From contig PMKK01000163.1 of assembly GCA_003157715.1 (NCBI GenBank), positions 1-5,338 of the forward strand: DNA of 5,338 nt, given 5' to 3'. The translations under genes and the position numbers were made by a program. Shown here piece after piece: positions 1 through 4,909 of the stretch (position 1 is its first letter; every line of letters begins with the position of its first letter). The notes beneath the pieces are model-generated. The model had not been told where the DNA came from, did not search any database, and saw only the letters and a program-made list of their open reading frames with translations. The stretch is from Actinomycetota bacterium. GTDB taxonomy: Bacteria > Actinomycetota > Thermoleophilia > UBA2241.

Positions 1-231
1 GACGGAGCCCGGCCCCGACACCGGGAAAGTGATCTCGTTCGCCGTCTGGAACGCGTAGCGAAGGAGCTGCTTGAGCTCCTCCATCATCCTCACGAACTCG
101 GGGTCGAGGTGGCCGATCGTGGGACGAGCCATCGCCTGCAAGACCCGGGGCGGCACGTCGGACGGCCCAGGACCCATGAGCGTCCGCAGCGGCGGTTCGA
201 ACGATGAGAACTGCGGCCGATCTACCTTCAT
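1..231 (-). CDS. Class V PLP-dependent aminotransferase (alanine/serine-glyoxylate type), N-terminal 77 residues only
   Basis: The reading frame runs from an ATG at 231-229 off the left edge of the window, giving 77 codons. A Shine-Dalgarno GAGGAG (237-242) lies 5 bases before the ATG and fixes the start. The translation carries the N-terminal signature of the alanine-glyoxylate / serine-pyruvate aminotransferase family: [17 protein letters not shown] at residues 18-34, GHLDPEF at 40-46, LLRYAFQT at 56-63 and the start of the glycine-rich PVSGPGS segment at 70-76. Family members are cytosolic, PLP-dependent enzymes that move an amino group from alanine or serine to glyoxylate or a related keto acid. 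The catalytic PLP lysine lies beyond the window, so activity and exact substrate cannot be judged. The gene is divergent from the P1 peptidase across a 158-base spacer. The family call is firm; the substrate is open. Confidence 0.9.
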   Translation of the reverse strand, partial: MKVDRPQFSSFEPPLRTLMGPGPSDVPPRVLQAMARPTIGHLDPEFVRMMEELKQLLRYAFQTANEITFPVSGPGSV

Positions 232-284
232 CACGACTCCTCGATCGTCGTCTGATGTTGCCTGGGGCGGCTTCTCGCGCGCGC

Positions 285-293
285 ACCATACCA
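285..293 (-). promoter_or_regulatory. Possible extended -10 element for the aminotransferase gene
   Basis: On the minus strand this reads TGGTATGGT, a TGn extended -10 motif followed by a 4/6 match to TATAAT. It sits about 54 bases upstream of the ATG at 231, a plausible leader length. No good -35 hexamer lies at the expected distance. No comparably good promoter for the divergent peptidase gene was seen on the plus strand of this spacer (232-389). This is motif-only evidence. Confidence 0.25.
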
Positions 294-389
294 GAAAGCG
301 AGCCTTGCAGGTGAGTCACCGGTTTCGAGCGAAGGACGCGGATGACCGCGCAAGCGGCAAGGGAGTCATGAGCTGATCGGAGGGCGACT

Positions 390-1550
390 GTGAGGGCGCG
401 TGATCTCGGCATAGTGATCGGCTTGGGGGTCCCGGGACCGCTGAACGCGATCACCGACGTTTCCGGAGTGTGGGTGGGGCATGCCACCATCATCGAAGGC
501 GACGGACCCCTCGTGGTCGGTAAGGGTCCCGTTCGCACCGGCGTCACGGTCATCAGGCCGCACGACGGAGTGCCGGCCGAGGAGCCGGTGTTTGCCGGCT
601 TTCACAGCCTCAACGGCAACGGCGAGGTGACGGGACTGCAGTGGATCAGGGAGTCGGGACAGCTGACGTCGCCGATCGGCCTGACGAACAGTCACAGCGT
701 CGGGATCGTGCGCGACACCCTGGTCGCCATCGACTGCGAAGCAAGGCAGCCCGGCCACCTCTACTGGAGTCTGCCGGTGGCCGGCGAGACCTGGGACGGC
801 GTGCTCAACGACATCAACGGGTTTCACGTCAAGGCCGGGCACGTGCGCCAGGCCTACGAAGCAGCGAGCGGCGGCCCCGTCGCGGAGGGCAGCGTCGGTG
901 GCGGCACGGGCATGATCTGCTACGACTTCAAGGGTGGTATCGGCACGTCGTCGCGGGTGCTGCCGCCGGACGCGGGCGGCTACACGGTCGGCGTCCTGGT
1001 GCAGGCCAACTTCGGTTCGCGCGACGACTACCTGGTCAACGGCGCGCCGGTCGGCCGGCACCTGAACGGCGACGTCATCCCGCTGCCGGCGCCGCCCGAG
1101 TACGAAGCCCATCCGCCGGCCGGTGCGTGCGCGCCGCCGCCGGTAGCAGGCTCCATCGTCGGCATCGTGGCCACGGATGCCCCGCTGCTGCCCCATCAGT
1201 GCGATCGCCTGGCGCGGCGCGTGGGCCTTGGCGTGAGTCGCACAGGCAATGCAGGCGATCACTGGAGCGGCGACATCTTCGTCGCCTTCTCGACCGCGAA
1301 CCGGCTGCCCGGCTCGGGCATGACGTGGCCGGCGCCCCTGACCTCGCAGGTGAAGGTGCTCTCGAACAACCATATCGACCCGCTGTTCGACAGCGTGGTA
1401 GAGGCGACGCAGGAGGCCATCTTGAACGCCCAGCTCGCGGCCGAGACGATGGTGGGCCGCGACGGCGTGACGGCCCACGCGCTCGACCCCGAGCGACTGG
1501 CGGCGGTCCTGCGGAAGTACGACCGGCTACGGTCCGGCCCGTCCGCCTGA
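390..1550 (+). CDS. P1 family (MEROPS S58, DmpA-like) self-processing aminopeptidase
   Basis: A complete 386-residue protein, close to the usual length for the family. The GTG start at 390 is supported by GGAGGG (379-384) five bases upstream and by an N-terminus typical of P1 peptidases (RARDLGI, then GPLNAITDVSGVWVGH at residues 16-31). The family are N-terminal nucleophile hydrolases that cut themselves between a Gly and a Ser to give alpha and beta chains, then release N-terminal amino acids from peptides, amides or esters; DmpA and the beta-aminopeptidase BapA are characterised members. Here the cut site is Gly254-Ser255 in GSIVGIVATDAPLLPHQ. Ser293 and Asp295 (SGDIFVAFSTAN) sit 38 and 40 residues later, the spacing of Ser288 and Glu290 from Ser250 in DmpA. 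Asn207 in VQANFGS is a conserved active-site-side residue. Other family blocks are GLTNSHSVG (97-105), LNDINGFHV (139-147) and EGSVGGGTGM (166-175). There is no signal peptide, so it is probably cytosolic. Substrate preference cannot be told. It converges on PPK2. Confidence 0.95.
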   Translation: MRARDLGIVIGLGVPGPLNAITDVSGVWVGHATIIEGDGPLVVGKGPVRTGVTVIRPHDGVPAEEPVFAGFHSLNGNGEVTGLQWIRESGQLTSPIGLTNSHSVGIVRDTLVAIDCEARQPGHLYWSLPVAGETWDGVLNDINGFHVKAGHVRQAYEAASGGPVAEGSVGGGTGMICYDFKGGIGTSSRVLPPDAGGYTVGVLVQANFGSRDDYLVNGAPVGRHLNGDVIPLPAPPEYEAHPPAGACAPPPVAGSIVGIVATDAPLLPHQCDRLARRVGLGVSRTGNAGDHWSGDIFVAFSTANRLPGSGMTWPAPLTSQVKVLSNNHIDPLFDSVVEATQEAILNAQLAAETMVGRDGVTAHALDPERLAAVLRKYDRLRSGPSA

Positions 1551-1575
1551 GCTCGAGTGACGTTGCTCGAGTGAC
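1551..1575 (+). terminator. Duplicated CTCGAG element just after the peptidase stop; possible weak terminator hairpin
   Basis: GCTCGAGTGAC occurs twice, at 1551-1561 and 1565-1575, starting at the base after the peptidase TGA. CTCGAG is its own reverse complement, so the two copies (1552-1557 and 1566-1571) can pair as a 6-base-pair stem with an 8-base loop, followed by only three T residues. This may help end transcription of the peptidase gene against the convergent PPK2, but the stem is short and the T-run poor. It may equally be just a local duplication. Confidence 0.25.
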
Positions 1576-1576
1576 T

Positions 1577-1695
1577 TTACCGCGCGGCGTCGGCGCCCGC
1601 TTCTTGTGTGCGAGCTGCCTCTGGTTTGCGAGCCGGCTCTTGCTTGCGAGCCGGCTCCAGCTTGCGCGCCGCTTCTTGCTTGCGCGCCGGCTCTA
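1577..1695 (-). other. Candidate frameshifted C-terminal tail of PPK2 (hexapeptide repeats in the -1 frame)
   Basis: Just past the PPK2 stop, the -1 frame on the same strand reads a run of hexapeptides of the form E-(P/A)-A-R-K-x: EPARKQ, EAARKL, EPARKQ, EPARKP, EAARTQ, then EAGADAAR and a TAA at 1577-1579. Across the five DNA copies, eight positions in the 18-base unit vary. Five of these are third codon positions in this frame (GAG/GAA, CCG/GCA, GCG/GCT, AAG/AAA, CAA/CTG). In the PPK2 frame the variable sites fall mostly at second positions. This bias is what translation in the -1 frame would leave. The simplest reading is that PPK2 once ended, or in relatives still ends, with this charged tail and that a small indel near 1695-1730 now gives an early stop. 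Programmed frameshifting or a sequencing error are alternatives; I see no canonical slippery heptamer. Confidence 0.45.
1604..1693. repeat. 18-base tandem repeat, 5 copies
   Basis: Five head-to-tail 18-base units occupy 1604-1621, 1622-1639, 1640-1657, 1658-1675 and 1676-1693. The plus-strand consensus is close to TTGCTTGCGAGCCGGCTC; copies 4 and 5 have GCGCGCC in place of GCGAGCC, and copy 1 is the most diverged. The array ends exactly at the last base of the PPK2 stop codon. The period is a multiple of three, which fits a coding origin. Confidence 0.85.
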
Positions 1696-2673
1696 GCGGC
1701 GCTGCGCAGGCCGGGTGGCGCTCTTCTTCCTGGCCTTCGAATCGGCCTCGAACGGATCGGGCGCTTCGCCCTCGGGCGCCTGCGCCTCGAGTTCGCGTCG
1801 TGCTTCGGCGAGCGATTCGCGAGCCTCGTCTCCGACGATCGGATAGCGGGGGTCGATCTCGATGAGGGCGTTGGCGATGATCGCCGACGCGCAGGTGCGA
1901 GCGAACCACTTGTGGTCGGCAGGGATGACATGCCACGGCGCCCACTCGGTGCTGGTGTTGGACAGCATCTCGGAGAAGGCCGTCTGATAGTCGTCCCAGT
2001 GCTGGCGTTCGCGCGCGTCGCTGGCGGAGAACTTGAAGTTCTTCTCGGGGAGATCCAGGCGCTTCAAGAAGCGGACCCGCTGCTCCTCCTTCGAGAGGTT
2101 CAAGAAGAGCTTCACGATCTTGAAGCCGTTGTCGGACAGGTGCCGCTCCCAGTCGTTGATCGCCCGGTAGCGCCGCTGCCAGACACCCCTGCTCTTGGCC
2201 TTCTTGGGAAGCATCTGGCGATCGAGGTTCTCGGGGTGCACGCGGACCACGAGGACCTCCTCGTAGTGCGATCTGTTGAAGATCCCGATCTCGCCGCGGG
2301 CCGGCAGCGCCTTCGTGTAACGCCACAGAAAGTCGTGCCGCAGCTCTTCGTCGGAGGGGATCTTGAACGAGTGCACCGAGACGCCCTGGGGATTGATGCC
2401 GCTCATCACGTGGCGGATCACGCCGTCCTTGCCGCCGGCATCGAGCGCCTGAAGGACGACCAGGACGCCGTGGGTGTCCTGGGCGGCCAGCCGCTGCTGG
2501 TAGTCGGCGAGCAGCTCGACGCCTTGCCGCAGCAGCCCGGCGGCGTCCTTCTCTTTTAGAAAGTCGGCCTTGTAGGAGGGGTCGAAGTCCTTCGCCAGCT
2601 TCACCTTCGATCCCGGTGGCACGCGCAGCGGTCCGATGAGCTCGGCGACGCGCTTTGCTCTGATGTCCACCAT
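1693..2673 (-). CDS. ppk2: Polyphosphate kinase 2, class III type (polyphosphate:nucleotide phosphotransferase)
   Basis: The 326-residue cytosolic protein has the P-loop kinase fold signatures of PPK2. The Walker A loop is LDAGGKDG at residues 77-84, with a following block INPQGVSVHSFKIPS (93-107). The Walker B region IFNRSHYEEVLVVRVH (131-146) has the NRSHYE form of class III enzymes rather than the DRSWYNRAG form of class I. The arginine/lysine-rich lid runs through about 199-230 (RVRFLKRLDLPEKNFKFS), and STEWAPWHVIPADHKWF (241-257) is also diagnostic. Class III enzymes use polyphosphate to convert NMPs and NDPs to triphosphates, notably AMP to ATP. The ATG at 2673 is chosen because GGAGGA (2680-2685) lies six bases upstream; an in-frame GTG at 2703 would add ten residues but lacks such a site. 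After the conserved domain ends (about residue 280) there is a charged tail ending KARKKSATRPAQRR. The sequence past the TAG encodes further repeats in the -1 frame, so this stop may be the product of a frameshift. It lies downstream of the protease gene on the same strand. Confidence 0.95.
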   Translation of the reverse strand: MVDIRAKRVAELIGPLRVPPGSKVKLAKDFDPSYKADFLKEKDAAGLLRQGVELLADYQQRLAAQDTHGVLVVLQALDAGGKDGVIRHVMSGINPQGVSVHSFKIPSDEELRHDFLWRYTKALPARGEIGIFNRSHYEEVLVVRVHPENLDRQMLPKKAKSRGVWQRRYRAINDWERHLSDNGFKIVKLFLNLSKEEQRVRFLKRLDLPEKNFKFSASDARERQHWDDYQTAFSEMLSNTSTEWAPWHVIPADHKWFARTCASAIIANALIEIDPRYPIVGDEARESLAEARRELEAQAPEGEAPDPFEADSKARKKSATRPAQRR

Positions 2674-2707
2674 TTGCCCTCCTCCGGCAAGTGACGTGCC
2701 CACGCTC

Positions 2708-2733
2708 GGTGAGCCGGGTCACCCTTCATGATA
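2708..2733 (-). promoter_or_regulatory. Possible PPK2 promoter (-10 TATCAT) with an adjacent dyad
   Basis: On the minus strand TATCAT (2728-2733) is a 5/6 match to the -10 consensus, about 54 bases upstream of the chosen PPK2 start. Just downstream is a short dyad, GGTGA (2708-2712) and TCACC (2719-2723) with six bases between, where a repressor could bind or a small hairpin could form. No convincing -35 hexamer is seen 16-18 bases further up. If real, PPK2 is transcribed apart from the protease gene. Confidence 0.3.
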
Positions 2734-2790
2734 CCGCCGGCGTCGCGCGGGAGTGACTGAGATCGCGCTCTCAGACCGGGTCGTGCCCCT

Positions 2791-2866
2791 CGGCTCTGAG
2801 TGTCGTGGTCGGCCCCGAGTATCGCGGCCGGCTCTGAGTGTCGTGGTCGTCTCTGGACGCCGTGGC
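2791..2866. repeat. 19-base intergenic tandem repeat, 4 copies
   Basis: Four contiguous 19-base units lie at 2791-2809, 2810-2828, 2829-2847 and 2848-2866, ending five bases before the protease stop codon. Units 1 and 3 are identical (CGGCTCTGAGTGTCGTGGT). Unit 2 differs from them at six places, all transitions; unit 4 is more diverged. The period is not a multiple of three and the array lies outside any gene I accept, so it is a non-coding minisatellite filling most of the gap between the protease and PPK2 genes. Confidence 0.85.
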
Positions 2867-2870
2867 CGTT

Positions 2871-4535
2871 TCAACCGGTCGGTCCGGCGGCGAGCCGCAC
2901 CAGGGCCGTGTGCCGCACGCCCGCCGGGTCGGTCCAGCCCAGCGTGACCCGCTCCGCGGGGTGACGGCGGTCGAGCGCCGAGGCCAGCGCGGCCCGCGAG
3001 TCGATCGGCTGGCCGGCGAGCGACGTGATGAGGTCGCCGGTCTCGAGTCCCGCCTGGTCTGCCGGAGACCCCCTGACGACGCCGGAGATCGTCACGCCCG
3101 AGGCGGCCTGAGCGCCGTCAGTGGCCGCGTCGCGGACCAGTCCGATCCCAAGAAAGGCGGTCGGGCCGATGTGCACGCCGGCCGCGGGTCTACCGCTCAT
3201 GACCTGCGTGGCGACCCAGAGCGCGTGCCGGATGGGAACGGCAAAAGCCCGGCGGGTACCCGACGAGAGAGCCGTGCGTGCGTTGCCTGCCGTGTCGATG
3301 CCGATCGTCTGCCCGGCGGCGTTCACCAGCGGTCCGCCGGAATCGCCCGGCTCGACGGCGGCGTCGACTTCGATCAGGCCGGACAGCCGCTGCCTGGCGC
3401 CGCCGCCCTCGTCCTCGGCGATGATGCTCCGACCGAGCGCCACCAGCGAGCCTGCCGCCGTGCTCGGTACCCCTCCCAGGCCGTAGGCGTTGCCGAGTGC
3501 CACAACGCCTTCGCCGAGCCTCAGCCTGGACGAATCGCCCAGCCGGATCGTAGGCAGCCCGGTCGCGCCGGTCAACCGCACGACGGCGATATCGAGGCCG
3601 CGGTCGTAGCCCGCGAGGCTGCCCTGGTAGCGCAGGCCGTTGCTCAGGTCGGTGACCGTGATGGTCGTCGCCCCGTCGATGACGTGGTTGTTGGTGAGTA
3701 CCTCGCCGTCGGCGCTGAGCACGATGCCGGTGCCCTCCGCGTGGAGCTGCGGGTCGCTCAGCGTGATGCTGATGTCGACCATGCCGGGGGTGACCGCCGA
3801 CGCGATCGCCGAGACCTGCGACGCGGACGGCCGGGTGGCGGCAGTGGACCAGGCCAGGGAGGGTAGCCGCTCGTCCGTCAGCCGGAACACCAGAGCGACG
3901 CTGACGGCGATGATCGCGAGGCCGGCAAGCAGAGCGATGCGGATGGGGCGGTCGCGGCGCGAACTGGATGCCGGCGCGCCTGGTCTGTCGTGCGTCGGCC
4001 GGCCCACCCCGCTGATGCCGCCGAAGGCCGCCTGCGACCCGGCAAAGGCCGCCTGCGACCCGCCGAAGGCCACCTGCGACCCGGCAAAGGCCGCCTGCGG
4101 CCCGGCAAAGGCCGCCTGCGACCCGGCAAAGGCCGCCTGCGGTCCGTCGGGTCGGTCGCTTGCCTGGCTGCCGCCGTGCAGGTCCTCGTGCACCTGGGCA
4201 AAGAAGGCGTTCACGACCGGTGCAAGCCGGGTCTCGCCGGTCGGTAGCCCCGCCGCCGGTCGGCCGTCGGCAGAAAGCGGCAGCGGCTCGCTGCACCAGA
4301 TTCGCGGCTCAACGCCGGTCGCTGAGCTGGGCCCCCACCAGTCGGAGCGCGCGAGGGTCAAGATGAGGCGCCGCTGAGTCGGCGGGGACTGCCCGGGCGG
4401 ACCATCCTCATGCTCGAGTAGCAGAAGCGCGTCGTCGTGGAAGAGGTTGCGCCTGCCCGGGGCGGCAAGTGCTCGCACGACGGCCTCTTCGTCTCGATAG
4501 CAGACTCCGCGATCTGCGTAGCGCCACTGCCCCAC
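2871..4535 (-). CDS. Membrane-anchored HtrA/DegP-like serine protease (S1C) with PDZ domain and heptapeptide-repeat linker
   Basis: The protein has 554 residues from the GTG at 4535, preferred because GGGAG (4541-4545) lies five bases upstream; an in-frame GTG at 4547 has no good ribosome site. Order of parts: an unrecognised N-terminal region (about 1-125); six heptapeptides of the form (P/S)QAAFAG (132-173); a basic stretch SSSRRDRPIR; one transmembrane helix (about 199-218); a trypsin-like protease domain (about 236-450); and a C-terminal PDZ domain (about 459-549, with GSPADQAGLETGDLITSLAGQPI-like core). The catalytic triad is complete: His284 (TNNHVID), Asp315 (GLDIAVVRL) and Ser399 (EPGDSGGPL). 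Basic residues before the helix place the N-terminus in the cytoplasm and the protease outside, as in other anchored HtrA proteins that degrade or refold damaged envelope proteins. The family call is firm; the role of the N-terminal region is unknown. It lies upstream of PPK2 on the same strand, 197 bases apart. Confidence 0.93.
   Translation of the reverse strand: MGQWRYADRGVCYRDEEAVVRALAAPGRRNLFHDDALLLLEHEDGPPGQSPPTQRRLILTLARSDWWGPSSATGVEPRIWCSEPLPLSADGRPAAGLPTGETRLAPVVNAFFAQVHEDLHGGSQASDRPDGPQAAFAGSQAAFAGPQAAFAGSQVAFGGSQAAFAGSQAAFGGISGVGRPTHDRPGAPASSSRRDRPIRIALLAGLAIIAVSVALVFRLTDERLPSLAWSTAATRPSASQVSAIASAVTPGMVDISITLSDPQLHAEGTGIVLSADGEVLTNNHVIDGATTITVTDLSNGLRYQGSLAGYDRGLDIAVVRLTGATGLPTIRLGDSSRLRLGEGVVALGNAYGLGGVPSTAAGSLVALGRSIIAEDEGGGARQRLSGLIEVDAAVEPGDSGGPLVNAAGQTIGIDTAGNARTALSSGTRRAFAVPIRHALWVATQVMSGRPAAGVHIGPTAFLGIGLVRDAATDGAQAASGVTISGVVRGSPADQAGLETGDLITSLAGQPIDSRAALASALDRRHPAERVTLGWTDPAGVRHTALVRLAAGPTG
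4017..4142. repeat. 21-base in-frame tandem repeat, 6 copies, inside the protease gene
   Basis: Six exact 21-base units (126 bases) encode, on the minus strand, PQAAFAG, SQAAFAG, PQAAFAG, SQVAFGG, SQAAFAG and SQAAFGG. Units 1 and 3 are identical, units 2 and 5 are identical, and the two pairs differ by one base (CCG versus TCG). This near-identity points to recent expansion, so copy number probably varies between strains. The array sits between the N-terminal region and the membrane helix of the protease and gives a regularly spaced phenylalanine. Confidence 0.95.
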
Positions 4536-4563
4536 GTCTGCTCCCACGGCGATCCGATGGCCC

Positions 4564-4586
4564 GTTCAGAGAACCGTTCAGAGAAC
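4564..4586. promoter_or_regulatory. Two tandem palindromes GTTCAGAGAAC, candidate operator of the protease gene
   Basis: The 12-base unit CCGTTCAGAGAA is perfectly duplicated at 4562-4573 and 4574-4585. Each copy contains GTTC-AGA-GAAC, an 11-base sequence with perfect four-base arms (4564-4574 and 4576-4586). The centres are 12 bases apart, close to one helical turn, so two dimers could bind the same face of the DNA. The pair lies 29-51 bases upstream of the chosen protease start, where a repressor or activator would act. No regulator is recognised; the reverse arrangement (GAAC-N4-GTTC) of the Gram-positive LexA box does not match. Confidence 0.4.
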
Positions 4587-4636
4587 AAAGGTCCCGCTTG
4601 CATTCATCGCCACGACGGTTGCTCGTCTTGAGCTTT

Positions 4637-4656
4637 CGCCGGCAGCGCTGCTGGCG
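4637..4656. promoter_or_regulatory. Near-perfect 20-base palindrome upstream of the protease gene
   Basis: The arms CGCCGGCAGC (4637-4646) and GCTGCTGGCG (4647-4656) are inverted repeats with one mismatch and no loop; the core GCAGCGCTGC is perfect. It is about 100 bases upstream of the protease start. The loop-free form is more like a protein-binding dyad than an RNA hairpin. GC-rich DNA produces such palindromes by chance, so this is tentative. Confidence 0.3.
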
Positions 4657-4672
4657 GGTGCGCGTGGGCCGT

Positions 4673-4710
4673 AAAAAGGAGCGAGCCCCGCCGGGGGGGG
4701 CGGGGCTCGC
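4673..4710 (-). terminator. Rho-independent terminator, minus-strand orientation, upstream of the protease gene
   Basis: A perfect 12-base-pair GC-rich stem (GCGAGCCCCGCC at 4681-4692 with GGCGGGGCTCGC at 4699-4710) closes a six-base loop. On the minus strand it is followed by TCC and five T residues (4673-4677), the layout of an intrinsic terminator. No minus-strand gene is seen between 4711 and the right edge that would need ending here, so it may insulate the protease gene from antisense transcripts of the reductase region or act as a leader attenuator. Confidence 0.6.
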
Positions 4711-4739
4711 GAAGGGCTGGGGGGCCCTTGAGGGGGGGG
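4693..4739 (+). other. G-tract cluster with G-quadruplex potential and a second small hairpin
   Basis: The plus strand carries five G runs: eight (4693-4700), four (4702-4705), three (4714-4716), six (4719-4724) and eight (4732-4739), with short connecting loops. This meets the usual pattern for a G-quadruplex of three or more tetrads. The same segment also allows a 6-base-pair hairpin, AAGGGC (4712-4717) with GCCCTT (4724-4729), and shares bases with the terminator stem, so the structures would compete. It lies 170-217 bases upstream of the reductase start on its coding strand. Confidence 0.5.
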
Positions 4740-4909
4740 TCACAAAGTACTGTGCCCACGGTTCCTTAAGTGCGTGTTACGGAGATGAGTCGCCATGTTA
4801 AGAGAGTTCGCGGCGGCGCGCGCTGTCCTAACGGATGGTTTCGCCGGCTTGCGTGGCAGAGTGCGACTGAGTGGCGCTGCATCGCAGACGTCTTCGAAAC
4901 GGAGGGGCA

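Larger units (their letters stand above)
4536..4909. other. 374-base divergent spacer between the protease and aldo/keto reductase genes
   Basis: No gene is accepted here. Reading left to right it holds two tandem GTTCAGAGAAC palindromes (4564-4586), a near-perfect 20-base palindrome (4637-4656), a minus-strand hairpin plus T-run terminator (4673-4710), a second hairpin (4712-4729) and long G-tracts up to 4739. The segment 4740-4909 must contain the reductase promoter, but I could not pick a convincing -35/-10 pair; the arms CACA/TGTG at 4741-4754 are too short to weigh. Confidence 0.6.

Noticed and set aside
71..376. 101-codon plus-strand open frame over the aminotransferase start
   Set aside because: It is antisense to the clear aminotransferase N-terminus and its translation is low-complexity with no recognisable features.
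366..1478. Long minus-strand open frame across the peptidase gene
   Set aside because: It is the antisense shadow of a well-supported P1 peptidase; its translation is Arg/His/Asp-rich with no family signature.
641..1696. Long plus-strand open frame overlapping the peptidase gene
   Set aside because: Out-of-frame shadow of the peptidase, Arg/Gly-rich, with no domain signature. Its tail only translates the 18-base repeat.
1606..2559. 317-codon plus-strand open frame opposite PPK2
   Set aside because: Antisense of PPK2; GC-rich DNA often leaves this frame open. No recognisable motif and no good ribosome site.
1604..2866. CRISPR-like repeats
   Set aside because: The units are contiguous with no spacers and are shorter than CRISPR repeats; there are no cas genes.
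2838..3866. Plus-strand open frame across the protease domain
   Set aside because: Antisense shadow; Arg/Gly/Asp-rich composition without structure or family match.
3640..4377. Plus-strand frame with a KAACDPA cysteine repeat, resembling a metal-binding or modified-peptide array
   Set aside because: The repeat is the antisense of the protease heptads. The protease frame has a complete triad and PDZ domain, so the cysteine repeat is a by-product.
4571..4579. LexA/SOS box (GAAC...GTTC)
   Set aside because: The GAAC and GTTC halves at the junction of the two palindromes are only one base apart, whereas the Gram-positive box needs four.
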